DNA of 64,000 nucleotides from Streptomyces formicae (GTDB taxonomy: Bacteria > Actinomycetota > Actinomycetes > Streptomycetales > Streptomycetaceae). The stretch covers positions 2,666,001 to 2,730,000 of the forward strand of contig NZ_CP022685.1 in the NCBI RefSeq assembly GCF_002556545.1. The letters are read 5' to 3'. The notes beneath the pieces are model-generated. The model did no database searches and was not told where the DNA came from. It saw only the letters and a list, made by a program, of their open reading frames with translations. Position 1 is the stretch's first letter; every line of letters begins with the position of its first letter. A program made the translations under genes and the position numbers. Shown here piece by piece: positions 33,344 to 41,813 of this stretch.

Positions 33344-34435
33344 TTACTCATCGGTCTCCCCGGTCAGTCCGGGCACCGGTATCCGCCGGAAGGTGATCGT
33401 CTCGTACGCGCTGAAGTCTCCCGTCTCGTAGAGCAGTCCGACCGTGTCGTCGTCGACGCGTACGAGATCGGAGTACGCGGCGGGCAGCCCGTCGACCGTG
33501 TGCGCGGTCTCCCAGGTGGTGCCCGCGTCGTGGCTGCGGCGCACGGTCATCAGGGCGCGGAAGCCGGGGTCGGCGGGGCCCGAGAAGAGCAGGACGTCGG
33601 GGTCGCGGAGCTGGAGGACGCTGCCCTCGACGACGGGTCCGGTGAGGCAGGCCTGCGGACGGAAGGGTTTCACCAGGCTCCGGCCGCCGTCGAGCGAGTG
33701 GGCGTCGGCGCGGGTGCCGGGGGCCGGGGAGTCGTTGCGGGTGTTGAAGTAGAGCCGTCCGTCGGGGAGTTCGGCGGCGGTGGTCTCGTTCACGTTGATG
33801 TAGCCGTTGGCGTTGTCGTCGATGTAGCCGATGCGCCAGGTGGCGCCCGCGTCGTCACTGAGCAGGCAGTGGCCGCCGTTGTACTTGCCCTCGGTGCCGG
33901 TGTCGGTGCCGGACGGCGGCAGGGAGTGGTTGGCGGGGACCACGACACGGCCGGTGCTCAGCTGGACGGCGTGCCCCGGCGTGGTCGCGTACCACCGCCA
34001 ACTCGCCTTCTTCACCTGCCCGGTGATCTCGCGCGGGGCCGACCAGGTGAGTCCGTCGTCGTCGCTGTGCTGCACCCAGACGCGGCGCCCGTCGGCGGCG
34101 GACACCTTGCCTCGCCGGATGGCGTCCTCGGTGGCCGCGGCGGCGTTCCTGACCTGGACGAGCAGGACGCGTCCGGTGTCCAGGACGACGGGGGCGGGGT
34201 TGCCCGCGAGGTCGGCGCCGTTCTTGCCGACGATCTGGAGCGGGCCCCAGGTACGGCCGCCGTCGGCGGAGCGCTTGAGGACGACGTCGATGTTGCCGAA
34301 GTCGTCCTGGGAGCCGACGCGGCCCTCGCAGAAGGCGAGCAGGGTGCCGTGCGCCGTGCGCACGACGGCGGGTATGCGGAAGCTCGCGTATCCCTCGCGG
34401 CCCGCCCGGAAGGGAACAGATGTTTCATCGGTCAT
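33344..34435 (-). CDS. Exo-alpha-sialidase (GH33-like), no signal peptide
   Basis: A 363-residue six-bladed propeller. The FRIP motif (residues 19-22, Arg20 of the arginine triad) and at least three Asp-boxes (SADGGRTWG, SDDDGLTWS, SDDAGATWR) are clear. NTRNDSPAPG and TVRRSHDAG can supply the other arginines. It should release terminal sialic acids or act on a related sugar. There is no export signal, which is unusual for a sialidase and suggests a cytoplasmic substrate or another exit route. ATG at 34435 follows GGGAAGGG. Confidence 0.85.
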   Translation of the reverse strand: MTDETSVPFRAGREGYASFRIPAVVRTAHGTLLAFCEGRVGSQDDFGNIDVVLKRSADGGRTWGPLQIVGKNGADLAGNPAPVVLDTGRVLLVQVRNAAAATEDAIRRGKVSAADGRRVWVQHSDDDGLTWSAPREITGQVKKASWRWYATTPGHAVQLSTGRVVVPANHSLPPSGTDTGTEGKYNGGHCLLSDDAGATWRIGYIDDNANGYINVNETTAAELPDGRLYFNTRNDSPAPGTRADAHSLDGGRSLVKPFRPQACLTGPVVEGSVLQLRDPDVLLFSGPADPGFRALMTVRRSHDAGTTWETAHTVDGLPAAYSDLVRVDDDTVGLLYETGDFSAYETITFRRIPVPGLTGETDE

Positions 34436-34514
34436 CCCCCGCCCTTCCCCGCTCCGGGGGAATTCCCGGTGAACTTCCGGTCACGACTGGCCCGTTCGGG
34501 CAGGATGCGACGCC

Positions 34515-35117
34515 ATGGACGCCGTAAGGGTCGCGCTGCTGCGCGAAGTGCTCGCAGGGACCGAGTGGCCCGGTGCCACGCGCCGCTTCGCGGGGACGCT
34601 GCGCTCCTCCGTGCTGCCGCACGGCGGCGGGCTGCTCCTCGTGGGCACCGAGGTGTACGAGCCGTGGCACCTGGCCGCGCACCTGGTGGACGAGGCGGCC
34701 TGGTCGGGCACGCCGGAGCTGACGCCGACGCTCGTACGGCACCGGATCCTGCCAGGAGATCCCGCGCACCTGTCGACCGGGCTCGGCCGGATCGAGGCGG
34801 CGCGGCGCGGGGAGACGCTGCTCGTCGTGGCACCGGACGCGCCGGACGCGGGACTGCTCTCGCGCGTGCACGACGCGCGGCGGGCCGGGGCGACGGTGCT
34901 CGCGCTCGGCTCGGGCGACCGCGACCTGGACGCGCTCTCGCACGAGGCACTCGCCGTACCGACCGACACGGACCTCGACCTCGACACGGTCCAGCACCTG
35001 GTCAGCGCGGCAACGGGCGAGAACGCCCTCCCCACCCCCCGGACCCGCCACCGCTTCCGCGACCGCCTCTCCCGCCTCGCCGACCACCTGACCTCGCCGC
35101 CGCCCACGCGGTGGTGA
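34515..35117 (+). CDS. Hypothetical protein with SIS-like fold
   Basis: A 200-residue cytosolic protein. The stretch LLVVAPDAPDAGLLSRVHDARRAGATVLALG followed by EALAVP, near residues 100-150, has the strand-helix-strand layout of sugar isomerase (SIS) domains, although the usual Ser/Thr sugar-phosphate loop is not obvious. The C-terminus is basic. It is divergent from the sialidase with an 79-bp gap, so a sugar-related role is possible but only inferred. ATG at 34515; CAGGA lies about 11 nt before it. I recognise no named family. Confidence 0.55.
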   Translation: MDAVRVALLREVLAGTEWPGATRRFAGTLRSSVLPHGGGLLLVGTEVYEPWHLAAHLVDEAAWSGTPELTPTLVRHRILPGDPAHLSTGLGRIEAARRGETLLVVAPDAPDAGLLSRVHDARRAGATVLALGSGDRDLDALSHEALAVPTDTDLDLDTVQHLVSAATGENALPTPRTRHRFRDRLSRLADHLTSPPPTRW

Positions 35118-35175
35118 TCGAGGTCCGAGGAAATTGAGTTGCCCGCGCACCCGCCTGCACTGAGCATGGCTTTTC

Positions 35176-36444
35176 GTGCCTCTCTCCGTCTCCTCGATCC
35201 TGCCCGACCTCTCCCCCTGGCGGTCCACCCGTGACTTCCGGCTGCTGTGGGTGCAGGGGCTCGTCACCACCTTCGGCAGTTTCATGGCGCTGGTCGCCCT
35301 GCCGTTGCAGATCAAGGAGTTGACGGACTCGCCGCTCGCCGTCGGCGCGATGGGCGCGGTGGAGCTCGTGCCGTTGATCGTCTTCGGGCTGTACGGGGGT
35401 GCGCTCGCCGACGCCGTGGACCGGCGCAAGGTGATCCTGCTGACCGAGGCGGGCCTCGGGCTGCTCGCCGTCGTCCTGCTGGTGAACGCGCTGCTGCCCG
35501 AGCCGCTGCTGTGGCCGCTGTACGTCGTGGCGGCCGGTGTCTCCGCGCTCGCCGGGCTGCAACGGCCCGCCCTCGACTCGCTGATGGCGCGGATCGTGCC
35601 GCACGACCAGCTGACGGCGGCCGCCGCGCTGAACTCGCTGCGCTGGAACGTGGGCGCCATCGCGGCCCCCTCGCTCGCGGGCATCGTCGTGGCGTACGCG
35701 GGTCACGCCTCGGCGTACGCGGTCACGGCCGTCTGTTTCGCCCTCTCGGTCGCCCTGTGCACCCGCCTCTCCCCCGCGCCCGCCGCGCACGACGCGGAGA
35801 AGCCGTCGCTGAAGGGCCTCGCGGAGGGCGCGCGGTACGCGTGGTCGCGCCCCGTGCTGCTCGGCACGTACGCGATCGACATGGCGGCGATGTTCTTCGC
35901 CTTCCCCAACACGATCTTCCCGTTCCTCGCGGACGACCTGGACGCGAAGTGGGCCCTCGGCCTGATGTACGCGGCGGGAGCGGTCGGCTCGCTGCTGCTC
36001 AGTCTCACCAGCGGGTGGACCTCGCGGGTGCGGCGGCACGGACTGCTCGTGGTCCTCGGCGCGACGGGCTGGGGCCTCGCCATCACGGCCGCGGGCTGGT
36101 TCTCGAACGTCTGGGTGGTCCTCGCCTGTCTCGCCCTCGCGGGCGCGGGCGACATGCTGAGCGGGCTGGGCCGCTCGACCATCTGGAACCAGACGATCCC
36201 CGACGAGCTGCGCGGCAGGCTCGCCGGGATCGAGGTCCTCTCCTACAGCGTGGGCCCCCAGCTCGGCCAGGTCCGCGCGGGCGCGGCGGCAGGCTGGACG
36301 GGCACCCGCTCCGCCATCTGGTCAGGCGGCCTGGCCTGCGTGGCCTCGGTGGGCATCCTGGCGGCCGCGCTGCCCCGCCTGATCTCGTACGACGCGACGA
36401 CGGACCCGGACGCGCTGCGCCGCAGGGAACGCGTGGCTCCGTAA
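35176..36444 (+). CDS. MFS transporter of the EntS/TMEffector type
   Basis: A 422-residue, 12-helix major facilitator. The opening STRDFRLLWVQGLVTTFGSFMALVALPLQI and motif A (YGGALADAVDRRKVIL) place it in the MFS_3/enterobactin-exporter-like group. LQRPALDSLMARIVPHDQLTAA is a further family mark. The exported compound is unknown; siderophore or drug export is common in this group. GTG start at 35176 without a clear Shine-Dalgarno. The TAA stop merges into a partial 3'-end repeat. Confidence 0.82.
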   Translation: MPLSVSSILPDLSPWRSTRDFRLLWVQGLVTTFGSFMALVALPLQIKELTDSPLAVGAMGAVELVPLIVFGLYGGALADAVDRRKVILLTEAGLGLLAVVLLVNALLPEPLLWPLYVVAAGVSALAGLQRPALDSLMARIVPHDQLTAAAALNSLRWNVGAIAAPSLAGIVVAYAGHASAYAVTAVCFALSVALCTRLSPAPAAHDAEKPSLKGLAEGARYAWSRPVLLGTYAIDMAAMFFAFPNTIFPFLADDLDAKWALGLMYAAGAVGSLLLSLTSGWTSRVRRHGLLVVLGATGWGLAITAAGWFSNVWVVLACLALAGAGDMLSGLGRSTIWNQTIPDELRGRLAGIEVLSYSVGPQLGQVRAGAAAGWTGTRSAIWSGGLACVASVGILAAALPRLISYDATTDPDALRRRERVAP

Positions 36445-36471
36445 GGGGCGCGGGGAACCGCGCGATCAGCC
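36443..36471 (+). repeat. Partial copy of the composite 3'-end repeat
   Basis: AAGGGGCGCGGGGAACCGCG followed by CGATCAGCC starts inside the MFS stop codon, just as copy 1 starts at the VOC stop. Only the left arm and flank are present. Confidence 0.7.
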
Positions 36472-36510
36472 CCCACCGGCCCGCGGAGGCCCGACCAGCC
36501 CAGGAAGCAG

Positions 36511-36744
36511 CTACGCGTCGCCGTCCTCGCCGCGGACGCGAGAGTCATGCCACTTGGGATCGTTCTCCCACTCGAGGTTCCGCTCCCGAGCGGTCTGCAT
36601 CGCGTGCTCCGCCTCCTCGCGGGACGCGTAGGGCCCCATCCGGTCCTTGCCGGGACAGTCGGGACCCTCCTCGACCTTCCCGTGCTCCAGGCAGTAGAAC
36701 CACTCGCCCGGCTTGCCGACCGTCCGCTTCTTGAACAGCGCCAT
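36511..36744 (-). CDS. Small SPOR-like basic protein
   Basis: A 77-residue protein starting MALFKKRTVGKPGEWFYCLEHGKVEEG. The part MGPYASREEAEHAMQTARERN has the pattern of SPOR-like peptidoglycan-binding repeats (GPY.S...A..A), while the two Cys in CLEH and DCPGKDR could bind a metal. The ATG at 36744 follows GAGGAG, which fixes the start against a longer frame. It is divergent from map. Function unknown; widespread in Streptomyces as far as I recall. Confidence 0.7.
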   Translation of the reverse strand: MALFKKRTVGKPGEWFYCLEHGKVEEGPDCPGKDRMGPYASREEAEHAMQTARERNLEWENDPKWHDSRVRGEDGDA

Positions 36745-36799
36745 GACCCGCTCCTCTCGTCCCCGTTCTCTGACGCCATGCTGCCCCACCTCGGCTGGC

Positions 36800-36805
36800 T
36801 AGACT
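36800..36805 (+). promoter_or_regulatory. -10 box of a probably leaderless map transcript
   Basis: TAGACT lies 7 bp before the ATG of map, and no Shine-Dalgarno separates them. The spacing matches the nadE arrangement at 17268. Confidence 0.6.
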
Positions 36806-36812
36806 CGCTGGC

Positions 36813-37670
36813 ATGTCTGGCCAGTCACCGCTCGTCCCAGGGGAGCTCTCCCCCATCCGTTCCGTACCCGGCAACATCAGGCGCCCGGAGTACGTCGGGA
36901 AACCCGCGCCGACCCCGTACACGGGGCCCGAGGTGCAGACCCCCGAGACCATCGAGCTGATGCGCACCGCGGGCCGCATCGCCGCCCGCGCCATGGAAGA
37001 GGCCGCGAAGCACATCACGCCCGGTGTGACCACCGATGAGCTCGACCGCGTCGCGCACGAGTACATGTGCGACCACGGGGCCTACCCCTCGACGCTGGGC
37101 TACCGCGGCTTCCCGAAGTCGCTGTGCAGCTCGATCAACGAGGTCATCTGCCACGGGATCCCCGACTCCACCGTCCTGAACGACGGCGACATCATCAACC
37201 TCGACGTCACGGCGTACATCGGCGGCGTGCACGGCGACAACAACGCCACCTACCTCGTCGGCAACGTCGACGAGGAGTCGAAGCTGCTCGTCGAGCGGAC
37301 CCGCGAGTCCCTCGACCGCGCCATCAAGGCCGTCAAACCCGGCCGGCAGATCAACATCATCGGCCGGGTCATCGAGTCGTACGCCAAGCGCTTCGGCTAC
37401 GGAGTGGTGCGCGACTTCACCGGTCACGGGATCAACACGTCCTTCCACTCCGGATTGATCGTCCCGCACTACGACAGCCCGCACGCCACGACCACCATCA
37501 AGCCCGGCATGACGTTCACGATCGAGCCGATGCTGACGCTCGGCACGTACGAATACGACATGTGGGAGGACGGCTGGACCGTCGTGACCAAGGACAGGAA
37601 GCGCACCGCGCAGTTCGAGCACACGCTCGTGGTGACGGAGACGGGCACGGAGATCCTCACGCTGCCCTGA
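36813..37670 (+). CDS. map: Type I methionine aminopeptidase
   Basis: A 285-residue cytosolic metalloprotease that removes the initiator Met. Metal ligands are visible in LDVTAY (Asp), HGDNNAT (Asp), DFTGHGI (His), TIEPML (Glu) and QFEHTL (Glu). ICHGIP holds the substrate-binding His. An N-terminal extension of about 45 residues contains a Pro-rich linker ([20 protein letters not shown]) that resembles the SH3-binding segment of longer actinobacterial type Ic enzymes. It has no ribosome binding site and is probably leaderless. A strong terminator follows at 37722. Confidence 0.93.
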   Translation: MSGQSPLVPGELSPIRSVPGNIRRPEYVGKPAPTPYTGPEVQTPETIELMRTAGRIAARAMEEAAKHITPGVTTDELDRVAHEYMCDHGAYPSTLGYRGFPKSLCSSINEVICHGIPDSTVLNDGDIINLDVTAYIGGVHGDNNATYLVGNVDEESKLLVERTRESLDRAIKAVKPGRQINIIGRVIESYAKRFGYGVVRDFTGHGINTSFHSGLIVPHYDSPHATTTIKPGMTFTIEPMLTLGTYEYDMWEDGWTVVTKDRKRTAQFEHTLVVTETGTEILTLP

Positions 37671-37721
37671 GTCCGCCCCGCGCCGCCCCATTCCGCGCCG
37701 GGCCCGGCGCTCGCGCCCCGC

Positions 37722-37758
37722 CGAAGATCCGGATCCGATCGATGGATCCGGATCTTCG
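37722..37758 (+). terminator. Terminator after map
   Basis: CGAAGATCCGGATCC (37722-37736), a 7-nt loop and the exact complement GGATCCGGATCTTCG (37744-37758) form a 15-bp perfect stem, 52 bp after the map stop. Confidence 0.8.
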
Positions 37759-37814
37759 TGGTTCCGGGCGGCGTGAGCGGGTAACTTTTTTACCGACAGG
37801 ACGTCGGGAACCGG

Positions 37815-37844
37815 TTGACTTAGGTAAGCCTAAGTTGCCATGAT
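37815..37844 (+). promoter_or_regulatory. Iron-regulated promoter of the haem oxygenase gene
   Basis: A -35 TTGACT (37815-37820) and a -10 CATGAT (37839-37844) are 18 bp apart. The spacer carries ACTTAGG (37818-37824), TAAG, CCTAAGT (37829-37835), an iron-box palindrome of the TTAGGTTAGGCTAACCTAA type. A DtxR/DmdR1-like iron repressor would cover the -35 and spacer, so the gene should be expressed when iron is short. Confidence 0.75.
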
Positions 37845-37906
37845 CTGCAGGGATCGCACCGGCTTCCGCCATCCCGTCATCGCCCGGCTCCCTCTGGAGG
37901 TCCCTC

Positions 37907-38575
37907 ATGGACACGCCGCTCACGCCCTTCTCCACGGTCATCCGCACCGCGTCGCACGAGCAGCACACCGAGGCCGAGACCTCCACGTTCATGGGCGACA
38001 TGCTCGGCGGCAGGCTCGGCGTCGACGCCTACACGCGCTACACGGAACAGCTGTGGTTCGTGTACCGCGCCCTGGAGGACGGCGCGCAGTCCCTGCGCGA
38101 CGACCCCGTCGCCGGACCTTTCATACAGCCCGAGCTGCTGCGCGTGAGCGAGCTGGAGCGCGACCTCGCGCACCTGCGCGGCGCCGACTGGCGCACGGGC
38201 CTCACCCCGCTGCCCGCCACCGCCGCGTACGCGGACCGCGTCGCCGAGTGCGCGCGCACCTGGCCCGGCGGGTACGTCGCCCACCACTACACCCGCTACC
38301 TCGGCGACCTCTCCGGCGGCCAGATCATCCGGGGCAGGGCCGAGCAGACCTGGGGCTTCGCGCGCAAGGGCGACGGCGTCCGGTTCTACGTCTTCGAGGG
38401 CATCTCCAACCCGGCCGCGTTCAAGCGGAGTTACCGCGAGCTGCTCGACGGGATCGACGAGGTGGTCGCGGACGAGTTGGAGAGGAAGCGGATCGTGGAC
38501 GAGTGCAAGAACGCTTTCGCTTTGAATACGGCGGTGTTCCGTGAGCTCGGGGAAGAGTTCCCGCTGAGTGCCTGA
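37907..38575 (+). CDS. Haem oxygenase (HmuO-like)
   Basis: A 222-residue all-helical cytosolic enzyme that opens haem to biliverdin, CO and free iron using reduced electron donors. The proximal haem ligand is His20 in HEQHTEAE, at the same position as in HmuO of Corynebacterium. The distal helix is HHYTRYLGDLSGGQ, with the flexible Gly pair. FYVFEGISNPAAFKRSYRELL is also conserved. The neighbours are haem-binding surface proteins and a haem importer, so it completes an iron-from-haem pathway. An iron-box promoter precedes it. ATG at 37907 follows a CTGGAGG. Confidence 0.92.
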   Translation: MDTPLTPFSTVIRTASHEQHTEAETSTFMGDMLGGRLGVDAYTRYTEQLWFVYRALEDGAQSLRDDPVAGPFIQPELLRVSELERDLAHLRGADWRTGLTPLPATAAYADRVAECARTWPGGYVAHHYTRYLGDLSGGQIIRGRAEQTWGFARKGDGVRFYVFEGISNPAAFKRSYRELLDGIDEVVADELERKRIVDECKNAFALNTAVFRELGEEFPLSA

Positions 38576-38582
38576 CGGGGCC

Positions 38583-38635
38583 GGTGTCTCGGGGCTCCGC
38601 CCCCGAGACACCGCTCCTCAAACGCCGGAGGGGCT
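38583..38635. terminator. Hairpin plus dispersed repeat between haem oxygenase and HtaA genes, copy 1
   Basis: GGTGTCTCGGGG (38583-38594) pairs with CCCCGAGACACC (38601-38612) around a 6-nt loop. The tail CCGCTCCTCAAACGCCGGAG with GGGCT (38611-38635) matches 60093-60117 exactly. Both copies are placed at the 3' end of a minus-strand gene, in the same orientation. It probably terminates both convergent genes. Confidence 0.8.
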
Positions 38636-40160
38636 AATACCCCCGGTTGCGGCGGGCCGCGAAGACCGCTGCTGCGCCTGCTGCCACCGCCGCGCCCGCC
38701 GCGCCGAGCAGTGCCGTCGAGGGGACGGAGGCGCCGGTGGAGGCCAGGGATCCCGTGTCGCCGCCGACCGAACCGCCGCCGACCGATCCGCCGCCGCCCA
38801 CGGAACCGGAGCCCGTGGTGCCGGTGCCGCCCGCCTCGCCGCCGCCTGCCTCTCCGCCGCCCGCCGGGAGGCCGGCGCCCGCCTTCGAGGAGAGCGCGAG
38901 GGTCACCGGGTCGAGCTTCTCGCCGGGCTCGTAGGGACGCGTGCCGCGGTTGACGAACTGCTGGGCGCCCGCCTTCGTGAGGGTCGCGGGGACCTTGTCG
39001 AACAGGACGACCCCGTTCTTCGGGACGTACGAGACCTTGGAGAGGTCGAGCTTCGCGAACTTCACGTCGTTCTTGGTGCCCGTGGGTGTCCTGACGTCGA
39101 CGAGCAGGGTGCCCGCGGAGCCGTTCGCCCGGACCTTGAGGTCGCTGAACCTCATGTCGATGCCGTGCGCCTTGTACCGGAAGCGGACGCTGCCGCCGAA
39201 GGACGCGTCGACCTTCTTGGCGTCGGAGTCCACGTCGGCCTTGGCGTACGGGAACGTGTAGCCGCTGGAGACCTTCTTGGCGCCGCCCGCGACGGACACG
39301 CTGCCACCGGTCGAGATGTACGTGCGGAAGGTCTGCTTCAGGCCCCAGGAGAGGCTGCCTTCGACGACCTTGTCCGCGGGCTCCTCGGTGCCCGAGGTGG
39401 GCTTGGCCGTGGGCTCGGCGGTCGGCTTGTCCGTGGGCTCGGTGGTGGGCTCGGTGGTGGGCTCGGTCGGGTCGACGGTCGGCTTCGGGGGCTTGGTGGG
39501 CTCGGTCGGCTTCTCGGTCGGCTCCTCGGTCACCGGGGCGCCCGCCGTCACCGTGAGCGTCGCGGGGTCGAGCTTCTCGCCCTTCGCGTACATGCCGTTG
39601 AACGCCTTGGCGCCGTCGGCGGTCAGCGTCGCGGGAATGTCCTTGAAGACCATCGCGCCGCCGTCGCCCCGGCCGGGGCCGACCGCGCCCAGGTCGAGCT
39701 CGGCGAGGTCGATGTCGTTCTGGGTGGTGCCGTTGAGGGTGACGTCGGCCCGGATGGCACCGGTCTTGCCCGTCGTGTGGACCTTCACGTCGGCGATCTT
39801 GATGTCGAAGGTGTGGATCTTCGAGACGAAGCGGACGCTGCCCTTGAAGGCGACGTCGGTGGCGTGCGTCGGCCCGGAGTCATAGGTCCCCGTGCCGTCG
39901 GTGAAGGTGAACACCCCGTTGCCGGCCGCCTGCTGGGCGCCGTCCGTGGCCTCGATGGTGCCGTGGGCCATGCCCGCGACGTACTTGCGGAAGGAGTCCT
40001 TGAGCCCCCAGTCCAGCGTGCCGTTCTTGAGCTCGAACTTCGGCGGCGCGGCCTTGTCGCCGTCCGCGGCGAGCGCGGGCAGGGCGAGGGCGCTCGCGCC
40101 GAGCGTCACGGCGGTGGCAACGGCTGCCGCGAGGGTTATGGGTCGACGGTTGGCGGCCAT
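38634..40160 (-). CDS. Cell-wall-anchored haem-binding protein with two HtaA domains and LAxTG signal
   Basis: A 508-residue surface protein. A signal peptide (1-31, ending LALPALAA) is followed by an HtaA domain (about 45-205), a Thr/Pro/Glu-rich stalk (about 210-262) and a second HtaA domain (about 263-425). A Gly-rich spacer then leads to LASTG at 472-476, a hydrophobic helix and the basic tail ARRNRGY. HtaA domains bind haem in Corynebacterium uptake systems. The LAxTG end suits class E sortases of Streptomyces, so the protein should be covalently bound to peptidoglycan and pass haem inward. Each domain keeps the W-G-x-K-x-S/T-F-R-x-Y start. It lies 66 bp after the other HtaA gene in one operon. 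Confidence 0.88.
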   Translation of the reverse strand: MAANRRPITLAAAVATAVTLGASALALPALAADGDKAAPPKFELKNGTLDWGLKDSFRKYVAGMAHGTIEATDGAQQAAGNGVFTFTDGTGTYDSGPTHATDVAFKGSVRFVSKIHTFDIKIADVKVHTTGKTGAIRADVTLNGTTQNDIDLAELDLGAVGPGRGDGGAMVFKDIPATLTADGAKAFNGMYAKGEKLDPATLTVTAGAPVTEEPTEKPTEPTKPPKPTVDPTEPTTEPTTEPTDKPTAEPTAKPTSGTEEPADKVVEGSLSWGLKQTFRTYISTGGSVSVAGGAKKVSSGYTFPYAKADVDSDAKKVDASFGGSVRFRYKAHGIDMRFSDLKVRANGSAGTLLVDVRTPTGTKNDVKFAKLDLSKVSYVPKNGVVLFDKVPATLTKAGAQQFVNRGTRPYEPGEKLDPVTLALSSKAGAGLPAGGGEAGGGEAGGTGTTGSGSVGGGGSVGGGSVGGDTGSLASTGASVPSTALLGAAGAAVAAGAAAVFAARRNRGY

Positions 40161-40226
40161 GATCAGGTTTCTCCTTGGGAGGGGGAGAGGGAGGGGTGAG
40201 GGAGAGGGAGAGCGTGTGTGCGGGGG

Positions 40227-41684
40227 TCAGGAGTCCGTGGGCGTCGGGGCGTCCGACGCCGCGCGCTTCTTGCGTACGACACCGAACGCGACCGCCGCGG
40301 CGAGCAGCAGCGCCACGCCCGCGCCGATGCCGATCGGCACGGCGTTCGACGAGGAGTCGGAGGACTCGGCGGCGTTCTCGGTCTTCGGCTCCGCGGCCTT
40401 CGCCTTCTGCGGCGCGGGCTTCGCGGACGAGCCGAGGTCGGGCAGCGCGGGCAGCTTCGCGTCGCCGTCGAGGGCGACGGCGAGCGAGAGGGGGTCCATG
40501 GCGGAGCCCGCCTTGTACATGCCGCCGAACGCCTTGGCGCCGTCGGCGGTGAGCTTCGAGGGCACCTCGGTGAGGGCGACGAGGCCGTCCTCGGGCTTCA
40601 GGTCCCTGGCCGGGGCGGCGAAGGTGACCAGGGGCGCCTTCTTCAGGGAGACACCCCTGTCGCCCTTGCTCTCGACGTTCGCGCTGAGCGTGCCCTTGCC
40701 GTCCTCCACCTCGACGGCGACCTTGCTGAGCGCGAGGTCGAGGCCGTGTTCGCCGGTGAAGCGGAGGGTTCCCGCGAAGTCCGCCGCGAGGGTCCCCTTC
40801 TTCTCGTCGTACGTCCCCGCGCCCTGGGGGAAGCGGAAGAGCGCGCCGCCGTCCTGGGCCCCCTCGGACAGTTTCCACTCGCCCTTGGCGATGGATCCGG
40901 TGACGTACTCGCGGAAGGTCCGGCGCACGCCCCAGTCGACGGCGGCGTCCTCGATGCGGCCCGCAGCCTTCTTCTTGTCCGACCCGGACGACTTCTCGTC
41001 CTTGGGCGGCTTCGCGTCCTTGGACGGCTTCTTCCCGCCCGGCTTCGCGGCGGCGGTCAGGTCCGTGGACAGGCTCACCGGGTCGAGCGCGGTGCCCGCC
41101 GTGTAGTACCCGGCGAAGGCCCTGGCGCCCTGTGAAGTGAGCGTCGCGGGCAGGTTGTTGAGGGCGATCGGGCCCGTGCCGCCCTTCATGTCGATGCCGG
41201 AGATGTTGAGCGAGGCGAGCGGTACCTGCGCGGTCGATGTGACCTTGCCGGTGCCCTTCTCCTTGCTGACCATGTCGGCGTAGAGCGTGCCGGAGCCGCC
41301 GGAGACCTTGACGGTGGGGCGGCTGATCGTGAGGTCGAGCTCGTACGAGCCGCCCTTCTTGTGCCCGGTGAAGCGCACCCCGCCCGAGAACCCGGCACGG
41401 AACGCCCCGCTGTCCGGGTCGTACGAGCCCTTCGCCGAGTGGAAGCGGAACTGACTGCCGCCGACCGTGGCGGCGCCGCCCTGAAGCGTCGAACTCCCCT
41501 GTGCGATGGGCCCGGTGACGTAGCTCTGGAACGAGGATTTGATGCCCCAGTCGAGCCGTCCGCCCTGCACCGCGCGGCTCTCGGCGTGCGCGGTGGCCGC
41601 TGGGAGCAGTGCTCCGACGAGCGCGGTCAGGACGGCCACGGATCCGGCGCGGGCGGTGGCGCGCGCCTGTCTCGACGACGGCAT
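40227..41684 (-). CDS. Membrane-anchored haem-binding protein with two HtaA domains
   Basis: A 485-residue surface protein. The signal peptide (1-34) is followed by HtaA domain one (about 40-200, opening LDWGIKSSFQSYV), a Lys-rich linker (KPSKDAKPPKDEK) and HtaA domain two (about 245-410, opening VDWGVRRTFREYV). A single C-terminal helix (about 447-468) precedes RKKRAASDAPTPTDS. It has no sortase motif, so it should be held in the membrane, closer to the HmuTUV importer than the wall-bound partner. It is the first gene of the operon, with GGAGGGG as ribosome binding site and an iron box 27 bp upstream. Confidence 0.87.
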   Translation of the reverse strand: MPSSRQARATARAGSVAVLTALVGALLPAATAHAESRAVQGGRLDWGIKSSFQSYVTGPIAQGSSTLQGGAATVGGSQFRFHSAKGSYDPDSGAFRAGFSGGVRFTGHKKGGSYELDLTISRPTVKVSGGSGTLYADMVSKEKGTGKVTSTAQVPLASLNISGIDMKGGTGPIALNNLPATLTSQGARAFAGYYTAGTALDPVSLSTDLTAAAKPGGKKPSKDAKPPKDEKSSGSDKKKAAGRIEDAAVDWGVRRTFREYVTGSIAKGEWKLSEGAQDGGALFRFPQGAGTYDEKKGTLAADFAGTLRFTGEHGLDLALSKVAVEVEDGKGTLSANVESKGDRGVSLKKAPLVTFAAPARDLKPEDGLVALTEVPSKLTADGAKAFGGMYKAGSAMDPLSLAVALDGDAKLPALPDLGSSAKPAPQKAKAAEPKTENAAESSDSSSNAVPIGIGAGVALLLAAAVAFGVVRKKRAASDAPTPTDS

Positions 41685-41710
41685 GGGGGGACCCCTCCAG
41701 GGCTAGCCAA

Positions 41711-41729
41711 TAAGGTAAGGCTAACCTAA
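41711..41729. promoter_or_regulatory. Iron box in the divergent HtaA/hmuTUV promoter
   Basis: TAAGGTAAGGCTAACCTAA agrees with 17 of 19 positions of the iron-box consensus TTAGGTTAGGCTAACCTAA. It stands between the two HtaA genes (minus) and hmuTUV (plus), with a -10-like TACGAT at 41732-41737 for the plus side. A DmdR1-type repressor could control both directions at once. Confidence 0.85.
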
Positions 41730-41813
41730 ACTACGATCATCCCGGCCGGGAACCCCACCACCGGGAACCCCGGCACCTCGGACCTCAACAGCACGACAGG
41801 ACGGTGGACTTCG

